Positions 23,371 through 36,025 are shown, counted from the first letter of the stretch. The stretch: DNA of 64,000 nucleotides from Montifringilla adamsi (GCA_017590115.1 JAGGNK010008559.1:4767888-4831887), one strand, 5' to 3'. Numbers and translations are program-made. The notes: generated from the sequence alone by a model not told the origin.

Positions 23371-25892
23371 CCTGCTGTGCTTTTGAATACTCAAAAGCTG
23401 GTGTTAACCTGGAAGAAACATCATAATTTTGTTTTGCTCTAGGGCTGAACATGAATCTTGTGGCTCAGGTCTCTCACAGGCAGGGGGGAGGAGATGCCAA
23501 CCACGACATGTCCTGCTCATACAAAACATAGCCTTATTTTTCATCAGAAAAAATTGTTTTGCTCATGTCCTCTTTAACTGAAGTAAACACTTGATTTTAA
23601 TAGGATTTAGATGTGTGTTTAAGCACTTAGAACTGAGTCTTAAAAACAGTAACTGTCATTTTCTCATCCTGCCCTTTCTAAAGGGCAGAAAGGGAAACTT
23701 TAAAAAAAATATGATGAACCAGGAGATCTGAGTACTGATTTGAATAGTTTTGTGATGTACACTAAGGATCCGATATCTCAAATATCTTATCAGAGTCCAT
23801 GATCAAGGAAGTTCAGTTTTACTATGAAAGATAGAGACACAAGATATTTGTGATAATAATTTTAAGAGGGTTGGTGCAGAGAGGGTAGAATACTTCCAAA
23901 AGTTGAACTTCAGAATAAATAGCTATAATACAAAGGGAAATGTGATTTTTCCCTGTGGATTTTTTAGATAGGGCTGCTTGTTCCAGTAATATTCACCTGG
24001 ATCGAGAGCTTATTTAACTGAAAATTACTCATACGTTGTTGTCATTGTTGTTTTAACTAACCATAGCCAGGAAAACTTTTTTTTTTTTTTTGTTGCTACT
24101 AAAGAAAAAAATGTAACATTTTGCAATAAAAAAGGATCATAAAGTTGATTGAGAAACTTAAAATGGAAAATCTCTGGAAATATTCAACCTTAAAGGTAAG
24201 ACTTTGAAAAATAAGAGGTTTAGGCCAAATTTGGATTAGCTTTCCAAGTGGAATATACTTAGGCCTTTTTAAAAACCATGAAACTTTCCTTCCTCTTACA
24301 CTACACTGATGTGCAAAAAAAGACCATGTTGTGACATGGAGGAAATAATTACTGTTAAACAAGATCATTATTAACTATAATGTTTCATAATAAATGGTCT
24401 TCCTAAAGTTATGTTCTAGCAGTGCAGTTGTTGTTAAATCCTTCATTAGTTTGTTAATATTAATTCTAATGACTGAATTTTTTCTTTAATTTAATAACAG
24501 TATTAATGGAAGGGAGAGAGAGATGCATTTTCTAATAATTTGAATAAATCAGTGTGAAAGATTATTTGCGATATTAGGTGTAGATCTAAGAAAATAATTA
24601 TATTAACAAATGTATTTCTCACGCTATTTTCCATTAAAATAAAGGAAAATATTAAATAAATGCTAAAATAAAGCAAATGTGGTTTTGCTGTCAAAGTTGA
24701 AGTTTTACTGTTTTGTATTAACATATATAAATGGATAAAAATATGTTAAAAGAAACATCTGCTATCATAATTCATGATTAATAGTAGCCTCTCTCTTCAG
24801 TCATGAGTATTCCATGTGCATAGTGAAACTTTAATAGAGTTTGTCATTGGAAATAGTCTGGAAACTGAAATAACTTCAGGAAAGGAAAATGTCAATATCT
24901 TTGTTTGTAAACAGAATGTGATAGACATCAAAGAGACAAAAAAGATGTAGAAGGAGAATAGGTTGTGTAGGTTACACGGAACATGCAAATATTAAAGAAG
25001 TCAGCTACCCACGCCTGAGCTAGGGAGAGCCTTGGATACTTCTCTTTACATTGGATGACTGAGCACCCACCGAGGTTTGCCCTGGAATGTCCTTGAGCAA
25101 TGGTCAAGCATCAGGCCAGAACCAAACCAGTTCATCCATGTAACTCTAGGGAGCACTGCAGTGCTGGAAATCTGATAAAAGAGAACCTAAAGATGAGGTT
25201 CTGGCAGTTCAGAGTTGTTTAAGAGTCCCTGAATCTTTAAACAAGAACAGCAGTCGTTAAAATTAAAACAAAGTCCTAAACTGAGTTGTAACATTTTGCT
25301 GCTTTGCATTTCCCTATTCTCTTAAAATAATGTGCTGTGATGTTTGTTAAAACAGTATCCTGGGTTTTTTATTTCTTTCTTTTGCCCCACTAGCTCTATA
25401 CTAGTGTTAACAGTGAAGAAGAACTGGGGATGAGAAGTGTTCAGGTGCAATTTTTAAAGTTGATGGGGAGGTTTGTTGCTTTGTTGTCTTCAAATTTATT
25501 TTCTGAGATCTTAAAGATGGCCTTAAAAATGTTTTTGGCTTACTAATCTAGAAATACACTGCTACTAAATTTCAAGGCAAAATACCAGACATTATATATG
25601 TAATTCCTAATATTTATTACACCCAGTCAGGCCCATTTGCTGTGACAAAAAATTAAGGGGAAAAAATTAGTAAGTGCTACTGCCCATATTTACTAAAACA
25701 ATACAAAACGTAATTCTGTGACTTGATTTATCTGTTTTTCACATCTGAATTTTGATTCTGTATATGCTCTGTTTCTTTTGAATTTGGCAACTGAATACAT
25801 TCCAAATACTTTGCACAAACTCTTTCATAGTCCCTTAGGTCTGATGGTGGTCAGGGTGGCTTAGTGACCTGTGGCTGTCTTTATTTCAATCT
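23371..25892. other. AT-rich non-coding sequence, no gene seen
   Basis: Unique-looking DNA with a poly(T) run at 24078-24091. The frames at 24099-24988 on the minus strand are under 90 codons, rich in Phe, Leu and Ile, and look like chance. Confidence 0.5.
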
Positions 25893-25949
25893 CAGAATCA
25901 CAGAATACTGTGTGCAAAGAAGGCCTCAAGGATTATCTGGTCCAACTCT
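25893..25949 (-). mobile_element. CR1 LINE tail, very short remnant
   Basis: CAGAATCACAGAAT (25893-25906) is the reverse complement of two CR1 tail octamers. About 40 bases of decayed CR1 3' sequence follow, including TCTGGTCCAACTCTT. The element stops where a pyrimidine microsatellite starts. Confidence 0.65.
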
Positions 25950-25950
25950 T

Positions 25951-26081
25951 CTTTTTTTCTCTTCTCTTCTCTTCTCTTCTCTTCTCTTCTCTTCTCTTCT
26001 CTTCTCTTCTCTTCTCTTCTCTTCTCTTCTCTTCTCTTCTCTTCTCTTCTCTTCTCTTCTCTCCTTCTTCTTCTCTTCTCT
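25951..26081. repeat. (CTTCT)n pentanucleotide microsatellite
   Basis: About 21 near-perfect CTTCT units (25959-26062), preceded by a T-rich lead-in and followed by interrupted copies up to 26081. One strand is pure pyrimidine. Frames across it translate as Leu/Phe/Ser (plus) or Arg/Glu/Lys (minus) periodic peptides and are not genes. Being long and nearly uninterrupted, it is likely length-polymorphic. Confidence 0.95.
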
Positions 26082-26680
26082 AATTTATTTCTATTCCAGC
26101 ATTGCACCTCACAATTTGATATTAAGGGAGTAGAGCACACAGACTTGCTGGCAAGGTTTCTCTGGAGGGGTGGGGAGTTCCAGTGGGCAAAACCACTGGG
26201 ATAGTGTTCCCTCCTATCCACTGCCTACTCACCGCTGTCTGGCAGTAATGCCAAGGTGCCCTACAGCACCATCCTTTGAGAGTAACAACAGCAGCAAAGA
26301 GGCTCTAAAAGAGGGTCTGGGGTGCTGCAAGACTCTTAAGGGCTTGGTAGAGAAATGTTATGTTTGTGCTGACCCTGCTAACTTGGATTGACCCCTGTGG
26401 GCTGTCCTCTGCTGCCTTGGACTGCTGGAACCTTGAATGGACAACAACAGCCTTGAGGAAAGACACCTTTTTACTTCTCCATATGTTTTCACTCCATTCA
26501 CTGGTGGAGGGAGGTTTGTGCCGTAAAACCATGAGCTTTTCTCCCAGCAGCAAGGAAGGGAAAGGCATCAGCCAGGTTCACTCTGTTTCAGAAGAGAAAC
26601 TCAACTTATTGTCACAGACCAGTATCAGCAAGGTAAAGACGAGTCTGGGGAATCCAGATAAATCTGTTCAATCCTAACTG
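26082..26680. other. Stop-poor, GC-richer block, unknown
   Basis: Higher GC than its surroundings, with a 105-codon plus frame (26360-26677) and an overlapping 87-codon minus frame (26305-26568). No domain or known repeat recognised. It could be an old retroelement piece or a non-coding exon. Confidence 0.25.
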
Positions 26681-29600
26681 GAATTTCAGCTCAGGCTATG
26701 GGGATATAAACTGTCAAATGCAATGGATCAGGCCTGTCACTTCTTCCATCAAAACCAAAAATAAAGCACTTTTTTTGTCCCATTATTTAGTTTCAAACTG
26801 TTTCTTACAGTGTGAAGAAAAATCAAAAAGAAAAGGTTTTATTATAGTACATTTGAGGTGTAACTGATTGAGTAATCAATGTATTTGAGTTCTTTGTCAC
26901 ATAATAACAAAAAATAAATCTAATGAACTTCTCAAAAATTGTATTTCTTGAAAGGATGAAAGTATGTAATTAGAAATGGATTGGTGTAGCAATGAGATTA
27001 AACTGAGGGTTTAAAATGTAATGGTTGAAAATTAGTTTTTAGGCTACCCAGTCATCACAAAATAAGAGAAAATTATACACAGAGTCTCAGTTTGCAACAG
27101 CAGTCCTTTGATGGCCAGGAGGGAAAGAAAACATGTAAAGTATAGCAATCAAAGTCCATCACTTTCCATGAAGCCTTCTGGTGGAATAATAATTGTAAAT
27201 ATAAACAAAAGCTGTGAAATGGACCATACCCTCCATTGCCTGTTGCATCTTCTGCAGGACCATTATTCTCAGTTCTCTGGTCTCTCTAGTACTTCTAAGC
27301 CTCAAGAATTCTGAAATAACCTCATAGATCTAGTTCTGTATTCTTGTCAATGAAAGAAATTACTAGATAATTAAAGAGAATGCCTTTTATTTTGCATGTT
27401 TAGGGGGAAAATTGCTAATATTTAAGTGATATAAGATTTTTATTACTAGTTTTGATTACAGTTTCTTAAATGAGAGACCTTTCTTACTATTCTCTTTTTA
27501 AGAGATATTTAGAGGGAAAATATCATATATTTTTAAAAGAAAATGAAGTCTTAACTTTTTTGGGTTAGAGGTATCTTCATTCCTTTTTCCACTGTCAAAA
27601 AGGTCATTAAAAAAGCCACCAATGGAAAAAATTCCTTAATTATCTTAAAAGTGAAAATGTTCTTATATTTTGTTTGAAAAATACAGGGTGATAAATTTAG
27701 ATTTTCTGTGAGAACCAGAGTAAATTGAATTTTATTGTAAAAGCAATGGATTTTTTTTTTTTTTTTTGTTCCTTCTGCCTTGGAGAGGATGAGTATGTCA
27801 GTAGACCATTTTGACCAGTCAAATCTGATTGTTACATTGAAATTCTGCATAAACATGTGCAAGTTAAGGAGCAATATTAAATTAGATGCCTGAACAAAAC
27901 TGCTGCAGAAGAAGGGGTTGAGCTTTATATTTAGCACCTAACATTTGTGAGTCTTCATGCTTGATGAACTTACATGAGGTTTTGAAATGTAGCAAATCTC
28001 TTCCCAAAATTAAGTTATGCTTTTATAAATGTCATTCTAGCAAGAAGCAAAAGCAACTAACATAATTTATTTTCCATATTTCATCACAGGAGAAGATTTT
28101 TCTTCATTGAATTTTTATCTGTGCTAAAGAGCTTTCTTTTTTAAGTGACTCAGTACCCCAGTTTTATTGTGCAGATAAAGGAGTTTGGTTTGTGCAGCAA
28201 AAGCATTATTCATTTTATTTTAGAGGTAATTTTAAAATATGGGCTGTATATTAATGTAGCCTATTCATTCCAAGTGACACATAAAGCAGGCTTATCTTGA
28301 CTTAGCTTTTCAATGGTGCAACACTGTGTGCCTGCTTTCTTCATTGTTATACTAGTAGCATACTGGACCCATTTTCTTTACATCATCTGATAGATATTCT
28401 TTTTTTCTCTCCCTCTTCCTTATTCATTGTTTAATGTTAAATAGTGTGGTCTGGTATTTTCTCCCCAGATCTTTTATGCATTATTTCTCACTTTTAAAAG
28501 GTTATATGGTCTGATTATTTTAATTTATTTCTCATGTGCTACATATGGATTGGTCCTGAACTTTAGGCTGCTAAAATTTTGGACGAGAACTTTGCATTTA
28601 AAAGAAAGTGGGGAGGGAGTGACACTAAGCAGTTGAGACACTCACTTAAAATAAGTTAGATTAATGGAAAATTAGAGTTTTCTGAGTAGAAATGAGCAGA
28701 AATATAAGGGTTTTGCAGAGATTTGTAACCCATATAGGTTCTAATACTTTTTCAAGCAGTAGAATGTAATATGTAGGCAATTCATTGAATGCTATGAAAA
28801 AAAAAATACTTTCATCATCTTATTTGCTCATCTAATTAAAATTAAATTGCTGTGGGATATCTGAGGATTCTATAGAAATGCCAAAAATAAAATCAGAACT
28901 GCAAGAGAAATTAAGATCAATCATTGTGTGTTCCTCCTACCACAGAAATTATGTGCTATATATGATCACTAGTCAACAGCCTAATAAACTTCACTTACTT
29001 CTTTATAACCATAGAATTTTATTAGAATGTGTAATATATCTTGAGATATGTAAGGCATGTTTAATTGTACTCACTCACACCTTTTAATGAGATGAAACTT
29101 CTTAGCCATCCATTTTTATTTGTTATTAAAGTGGTAGGACTGCTGAATTAATGGAGGTTAATAAAAAATCCCTAACACCTTAGTCAAACTTTGCCAGTCC
29201 TGGAGATGAAGAATTGATTTAAGTTGTGTTTGCTATAGACGCAGATAAACTCCATAAAGGGCACATTTTCATATTCTTACCTATGAATAAATTATTTTAA
29301 GGAGAACAAATGATTTAGACTGTTATCTCTGCTGGGCATCTGTGATCATGTGGGACATAATGAGCTCTTTCTCATGCAGGCTGTACACCAAGGCATCACA
29401 GAAGACACAGCAGGAATTTGGGACTCAATTTCTGATGTGCTAGAAATGTGATGCTGTTACTTCGAGGCCTCCTCTAACCACGTTTAAGATTCACTAAACA
29501 GCATTAAACTGAATTTGGGATCACCTTTAAAAAATCTTTTAGGCCATAGTTTTAATTTCCTATTAGTACATTTTTATTAACAAGCTTTGAGTGCTTTTAG

Positions 29601-32362
29601 TTGATAGGTTTTCTTGGATAAATGGTTATTTTTTTATTTTTTTAATCAAATGCACTATATGAGAACAGTCAAATGTTCTTTTGTGTGTGCTTCTGGGTTG
29701 CAGTTTAAGTTCTTTCTGACAACAGAGAGTTTTTTGACATAGCATTGTACTCTGGAATGAAATATACCAAGATCTCCCGTATCAGGTCAGAAGAAAGGCT
29801 TATGTAGACCAATTTTCATGTTTATTAGAGAACAACCATCAAGAAAAAAAGCACCAAAATAAAAGGAGGACATGCTAAAAGTGATCTTTCCCCCTTTTGC
29901 AGTCCTTTTCAGTTTTTTCTAGTTTTTTCCCTCTCACCTACCTTGTGCCAGCACAGAGCACAGGATCCCTGTGTTTGCTCTGTGGATCTGTGAAAGGGCT
30001 CAGACCTGGTAAGTGAGAAGCCAAGTGCTGCTGCAGTTGATGTACTGTGAGACAGCACAGTACACATGTGTGTTTCACATCTGAGCAATGAGTCTGTTTG
30101 CCTAGTTTTGTCAGGGTCCATGGATAAAGGTTTATTCCTGTAAATCCTAAAATGGGGGACTTGCTTAATTTACAGAGCATATGCCTGATAAACTTTATAT
30201 AGTCTTGAAAAGAGAATTAGTGTTAAATGAAAACTGATAATAATTTACAAATATTTTAGCTCAGTTCAGTTCTTCAGCAACATGGTGACACACAAGCCCT
30301 CAGCTCTCATGTTTTGCTTTTCCCTCTCCTGCAGCTACCCTCAGCTCGCAAACTCTGCCTTTTTCTCACATCTGAACAGAAACAATTTGAAAGACAGCTT
30401 TTAGCAGCATGTCTGCATGCTGTTGTGAGAGCCAGGGAGGGTGGAAGGCATATTGCTCTAACTGTACCAGTGTGTTTAAATTGAGTGCAGATGACAAGTA
30501 ATTCAGGTGCAAAGGTCTGGGAGAGATTTCATAAAAGTTATCGAGATTTATGTCACCTCAGATCAACCTATTTTATTACATCTGTTCTGAACAAGGATGT
30601 TTTTTTGCATCCACACCATCTTTTTGATGAAGAGGCACCTGAATACCCACAGCAGAAGCTATTGGGTGAGAAAGAACATGAAATTGGACTTGGAGTGTTT
30701 GACTCATCCCAAACCACACATCTTTGAGCTGAAGAGTCTCAAAGAATGCTGTTCTTTCCCTCTCTATACTCCTGGATGTTTCAGCTTTATCCTAGGATAA
30801 TGGAGTAGAGAAAACTGGTAACAGGTACAATGTGGGATTCTGTTTAGTTGTTGTTTAGTTCAGCACAAAAATCTGCAAAGTTACATAGCTGTGAAATGTC
30901 CCATTTGCTTACAAAATGGTGAATATCCTGCTACCAGTTGTTGAGCTTGATCTAAGTGCATTTCTGTTGTTCCTATTAATTTTCTTTATTTCTAGAAGGC
31001 AAAGGTGATATTAGCATTTAAATTAAAAAATATTTGTTTTTCTGATTCCCTATTATTTACTGTTCTATGGACCCATTTAAAACTACTCAATTGTTTTTCC
31101 TCATTTGTTCTGTAATTTTCTGAACCAACTTTTTTTCTATAATGTTTGCCCTTTACACACAGACATTGCCCTCAAATGCTGAACCTCCATCAAAAGCACT
31201 TTCCAAAGTGGAAATAATTTTGTCATTAGAAAAAGGGGAATTGTGTTCTGAAATAATTCCTCATTTAATCTTCAAGATTATCAGTGCCTTTCTTCCATAC
31301 GAATTAATTTGATTTCTGGCTGGAATCTTCAATTATATTTTCCTGAAAAGAAATGAACTTTCTAGTGCATGGCTCAGTTTTGAGTTAGGGTTGCTTACCC
31401 AAACATTGCATAATACCTAATTTTTAGGTCAGATAACCTTTGAAAGAGGTGCTTAAAATGAAAATAAAAAGCACCTTCAAACAAAGATGATATTACATGA
31501 CACCAATCATCTTACCATTAGAAGAATCATTCCTGCCTCTACTTTGTTGAAAGATAGGATATTTGATTCTTTGTTGTTGTTGTAGTTTGCTCCCCTGTAA
31601 CAAGCACTCTAGTTTGGACATATTTTAGTCAGCTTTTGGTGCAGAGCCTAATGTTTCCTAGTCAGAACATAAAGATGCAGCTGTTCCATGTCTGGGCTTA
31701 AATATGAAGCTCAGCTTGATATATTGCTTTAAACGTGACAAGAAAATTAAAACTCAAAAGGCTTGACAAACACAAATGCTTTAGAATGAGCTGTATAAGA
31801 ATAAAAATATAATGTATCAGTATAGCATATGTAGCTCAGTTATCGCTACAGCTGTCTACACTTTTAAAATACATGGAGTACACACGAGGCATCTCTTTGC
31901 AAATCTGTATGATTATGTAAACAAGATATTATTCCACACATTTTGGCTAAATTTTCCTTGTACAGAAGCTGATGATTACATGTTGAATTATATAAAAGGT
32001 TACTACAGGTTACATAATCATTTGCACCACAAAATAATTCTACACCACAAAATGCATTTCAAAGTCATTTTCTTGAACAATGTAGATTAGAGGATCAGAG
32101 CTGCTCAGCAAGTTCCAGCATCTTGTGCTGCACATTCCACATCAAAAACAGGTTAGGGAGTCTTGTGTGGGCTTTTTTCTTTTCAGTTTTGCTTTGAACA
32201 CTTGAGGTGAAAACCTTGTCCTTTTGAAGTCATCATCAGGAGTTAATCCAGCATGAAAATGGAGTCTACGAAGATTGGATCCCAACAGACCAGGGATTTG
32301 TGTCTCCCTCACAAGCCAGTTTCTTCAGCTTTTGTAGATTGGATATATATAACTTTTTAAAA
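26681..32362. other. AT-rich non-coding sequence, no gene seen
   Basis: Long single-copy-looking stretch with short A/T runs, such as 27751-27767. The 128-codon minus frame at 27551-27937 reads through that T run and has Asn/Ile/Phe/Lys-rich composition typical of chance frames. Less AT-rich patches at about 29930-30120 and 30260-30460 match nothing I recognise. Confidence 0.5.
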
Positions 32363-32364
32363 TT

Positions 32365-32404
<40 letters not shown>

Positions 32405-32452
32405 TCCTTTCTCTCTTCCTTCCTTCCTTCCTTCCTTCCTTCCTTCCTTCCT
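32363..32452. repeat. (TTTC)n then (TTCC)n compound microsatellite
   Basis: About eleven TTTC units (32363-32406), a short CTCTC interruption, then about nine TTCC units (to 32452). Pure pyrimidine on this strand. The plus frame across it is a Phe/Leu/Ser and then Pro-Ser-Phe-Leu artefact. Confidence 0.95.
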
Positions 32453-32746
32453 GTGATACTTCATGGAAGAGTCAAACTTTCTGTTGTTTATTTTCCCTAT
32501 TTTCCTTGTCTGAACAGAATGACTAATGATATCTAAAGAAACTAAATATTAAAGGCAAAGCAAGTACTTTCAACAGCGATATATACACAAAGAGCAGAAC
32601 ATCAGATTTATCACAAGCTCCTAATTATGATGAATGACAAAATGTTGTCAGACTGTGCTTGTCAGCGTGTGTTTGCTTGCTATCATAAAGTTTTAATGTA
32701 ATATCAGTTTGGTGAGTTATAGCCTGGTATTTTCATTGTTTAAAGC
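32453..32746. other. Non-coding sequence, no gene seen
   Basis: AT-rich DNA between the microsatellite and the hairpin. Nothing recognised. Confidence 0.5.
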
Positions 32747-32800
32747 ATGGTACCCATGAGCAGGAATGCTTCATTTAGGCTCATGCTTGCAAGGTACCAT
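32747..32800. other. Hairpin-forming inverted repeat (15-bp stem with a bulge)
   Basis: The left arm ATGGTACC-CATGAGC (32747-32761) pairs with GCTCATG (32779-32785) and GGTACCAT (32793-32800). All 15 pairs are perfect. The loop is 17 bases and the 3' arm carries a 7-base bulge (32786-32792). Seen directly in the sequence. Whether it is transcribed or functional is unknown. It lies 88 bases outside LTR copy C. Confidence 0.7.
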
Positions 32801-32953
32801 TAGATAGCCATGGCCGGTGTGAGTGCACGCTTTCCTGTTGTGGTAACCAGGAAAGCATGGCCTTGGCTTTGCTCTTTGCATTGTATGAAACTGATGGCTT
32901 GAGAAGGCTGACCTAGAACAGCGGCTAGATGGATTTAAAGAATAAAGCAGGAA

Positions 32954-32959
32954 TTTATT
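32954..32959 (-). terminator. LTR polyadenylation signal AATAAA
   Basis: Minus-strand AATAAA about 115 bases downstream of the TATA box of copy C and about 65 bases from the LTR end. The same signal is present in copy A at 9-14. It is the expected retroviral poly(A) signal. Confidence 0.55.
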
Positions 32960-33067
32960 AGGAAACCTAAATAGATCCCCCTTGGGTAGCACAAGAGCCC
33001 AGCCAGGGCTACACCCAAGACGAACCAAAATGGTCACAAAATGGATGACTGGTCATGTTGTCTCACA

Positions 33068-33075
33068 CTTTTATA
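33068..33075 (-). promoter_or_regulatory. LTR TATA box (TATAAAAG)
   Basis: Minus-strand TATAAAAG in the position expected for the U3 core promoter of LTR copy C. The matching site in copy B is CATAAAAG. Whether it is active is unknown. Confidence 0.6.
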
Positions 33076-33353
33076 GGTTTTGGTCCATTTGTATATTGGA
33101 GTTAATTGTCCAGTTACAGCTTTAGCTCATGAAGTCCCATCCTTCTTGTTTTTCTCTCTTCAGTCCACGTTGTTTATGCTCTTGGGCCTGAGATTTGGAT
33201 CAGTTGTCCTTGGTTCCCAGCTAGAGAAGGAATTGTTTTGTCTCCCTATTCTGTGCAGAGAGCTCACTATCTCCTAATATGAAGCTCAGAGCTACACACT
33301 AAAGCAGTTCAGAATCTGAAAAATATAAAAGCTAAACCCTGAGGCATCCAAAC

Positions 33354-36025
33354 AAGTTGGAGCAAACCAATGGCTTCTTTTTTGAAAAGGATAAATTAAA
33401 CTAGGCCTTCACTTGTGCTTTAGTGGTGGTGGGTTTTTTAAAGGCCACAAAAGTAGAAGGTGATGGAAGACTAAAGGCTACGAAGTCTGGGATCTGATGG
33501 CTGTGTCTTCTGCTGATAGCAATCACAGTTGATAGAGGTTTGCAGGCAGCTCAGAGAATATTATGCACAAGAAGAGGAATTAATTAGTTGATTCTGAAGT
33601 GTTTGTACTATAGAAATTAAAAATGCTGGTTTGTGTAAAGTAAGTTGCATGTGTGGTTCTACCTGCAGTATGCTCTAATTTTGGGTAGATTAGAAGAAAA
33701 AATGAGTAATAATTAAAAGTTAAATGAAAAAAATTGCAGGTTTTATCTAATGCCACATCTAGTAACAAAAGACAACCTGTACAGTATTAATCTCTTGACA
33801 GAGGGCAACTCTAGCTCTTCTACCTTTATATTTCACTAATGATTTTTTCTTATTATTCTTCTTCCTTTGCACGTAAGAATGAATAATGAAGGATTTATTT
33901 TCCTGACTCATTCTATTGAGGGCCTGGAGTTACCATAAAATTGTTGTCTGCAGTGGTCTCACAATACAGCAGAAACTTTCTGTCCAAGTAGATCTTTTGA
34001 ATGCCTGGTGAGGAGAAAGGAAAAATCCCCTCCCAATCGAGCCAACTTTTCTGAACAGTCAATAAGAAAAAATAAACCACAGTCAAGAATTCCATTGGCA
34101 CCCCCAGGTTTGATTAAAGCAAGACACATGATAGCATCCCAAATGCAGAGCCTTTGTACTTCCAAAATGAAAATTATCAGAGACAATGAAAGGGAAATCA
34201 GAGAAGGAAAAGAGGAAAAGAGAGAAGAGTAAAACAGAGCTTGCATTACTTGCTGAAGATGCAAAAAACTTTCTGCAGAGAATTTCAGTGAGCTCGTTGT
34301 ATGGCTGGGAATCCAGCCAAGGAAAATCCAAATTTCTGAGAGTTTACTGACTGTAGAAAGACAATTAAAAAATAGAGGATGAGGAAACTGTTATAGGAAT
34401 AAAAATTTTGGAGATTTTCTTGATGTCTTGTGTCCTTTTTCTTTGTCACAAAGCAGATTGCCTCTATTTCTGAAGCTGGTGGAAAAGGTGGTGGAAAAGC
34501 ACAGCAAGCACCACCGCAACACAGCAGTTCTTTGACTGATATTCTTTGTCATACTATGAGAAGTCAAGTTTTTCCAATGAAAAATACCTCAAACTCTTCA
34601 TAAGCTTATGGTTATGGAAATGGAGCCACAAGAGGACAATTTGAACTCAAAATGATGAGAAATTTGTCAGGAAGCACAGATAAGTCTTACTGCTGTTGAA
34701 GATGTACTTGATATTATCAGTCTTGTAACATCTGTGCTTGTTTTATGCTGAAACAAGCTCTTTCTCTCTCTCACTTTTGCAATATACTTAATTATTATAG
34801 TGAATATTGGTGTGTTCATTGTCTTCTCTTATGACTTATTTTTTTTTCCTTGTCATTTCATCTGATTATTGCTGCTTGAGTTCTGTTTCCCATGATGCCA
34901 GATCCTTATTAGCTGTCAATGTTTATTTCTAGAGTAAAACTGTCCATGTATTTTATTTACAAATTTTGGGCTTACTGAATAAGTAGTGCCAAATAAAAAT
35001 GCATTTTTTTATGGAAGAGATCATCAACAGTGACAACATGGATAAGAATTTTTTTTTCCTAAACCCATATATTTTTTCTTTTGGCCTACTTATGAAAAGG
35101 ATTAATGTCTGTTTATGAGCTTTCGCTACATAATAATAACATTTTTCAGTACCATAAGCCACACAAAATTCCAAACACAAGTATCAGTGTACCACCAAAT
35201 AACAAATGAAAACAACCCAATTTTCACAGAAGTTCATATGAGACTTCTGATTAATCTATATTACACTTTTTTATAGAAAAAAACCCCAAACAACTGCACA
35301 CCCTCCCTGGCCCTTTGACTGAAAAAAACGCAAGGCTTCTGTGTGCAAAACAGCAAATGAGATCATTGAAAATGTACCTGTCATGTTTTCTTTGATAAAC
35401 ATCACATCTTATTTTAGCATTATATTAAATCAGAAAATACTTATTGTTCTCTTGCTAACGATTTGCTTGACTAGAATTTTGATAAAAATTTTATTTTTTC
35501 TAAGAAAATAAACCAGAAAAAGCTTGGGAAACAGCTGTCTGTTGTATGCACAGCACAAATCCATTTTTCTCCACATGTTTTACACGTGGATTTTAAGAAA
35601 TCTTTGTCTAAATTTACTGTGGAGAATCTAGTTTCTAAAGTAAAGACCACACTGGCTATATTTATGTAATTCTTGGCTATTATTTGTTTTGTAATATAAG
35701 TTACTTCAGAGGATTTGTTCTCATCAATTTTTGTCATGTACAAAATAGTATTTACATTGATAAGAATGGTACAATATGCTACAATCAATTTTCAAACTCT
35801 AGACCCAGCCTATTTAACAAAATATATTCATCTCTTCACAGAACTTATTTTTCACTAATAAGCAGAGGCATAAATGGGAATTTAAGGGGTAGCTGCTTCC
35901 TAAAAATAATCAGTAGCAAAAGAAACCACTCCAACATAGTCACAGAAAAGAGGAGCTCTCAGTAAGAGGAGCAGCATCTTTGTAAACGTTCTCTTGCCTT
36001 TCAGGTCCCAATTGCTTCCATTCCT
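33354..36025. other. AT-rich non-coding sequence, no gene seen
   Basis: No repeat family or exon recognised. Frames near 33913-34331 and 35471-35965 overlap on both strands and have no known domain. Confidence 0.5.

Larger units (their letters stand above)
32892..33349 (-). repeat. ERV solo LTR, copy C (complete, 458 bp, inverted)
   Basis: A full-length minus-strand LTR of the same family as copy B. Its 3' end (plus coordinate 32892) reads CCATCA and its 5' end (33349) reads GGATGCC, so T of the ancestral TG is changed. It is flanked by a perfect 4-bp target-site duplication, AAAC at 32888-32891 and 33350-33353, which proves this is a completed insertion and fixes the borders. A 4-bp duplication is typical of class I (gamma-like) elements. 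It retains a TATA box and an AATAAA signal. No internal coding region is present, so it is a solo LTR. Confidence 0.88.

Noticed and set aside
25864..26221. Frames of 70-107 codons with periodic Leu/Ser/Phe or Arg/Glu/Lys
   Set aside because: They are translations of the (CTTCT)n microsatellite.
27551..27937. 128-codon minus-strand frame
   Set aside because: It reads through a T run, and its Asn/Ile/Phe/Lys-rich composition is what AT-rich non-coding DNA gives.
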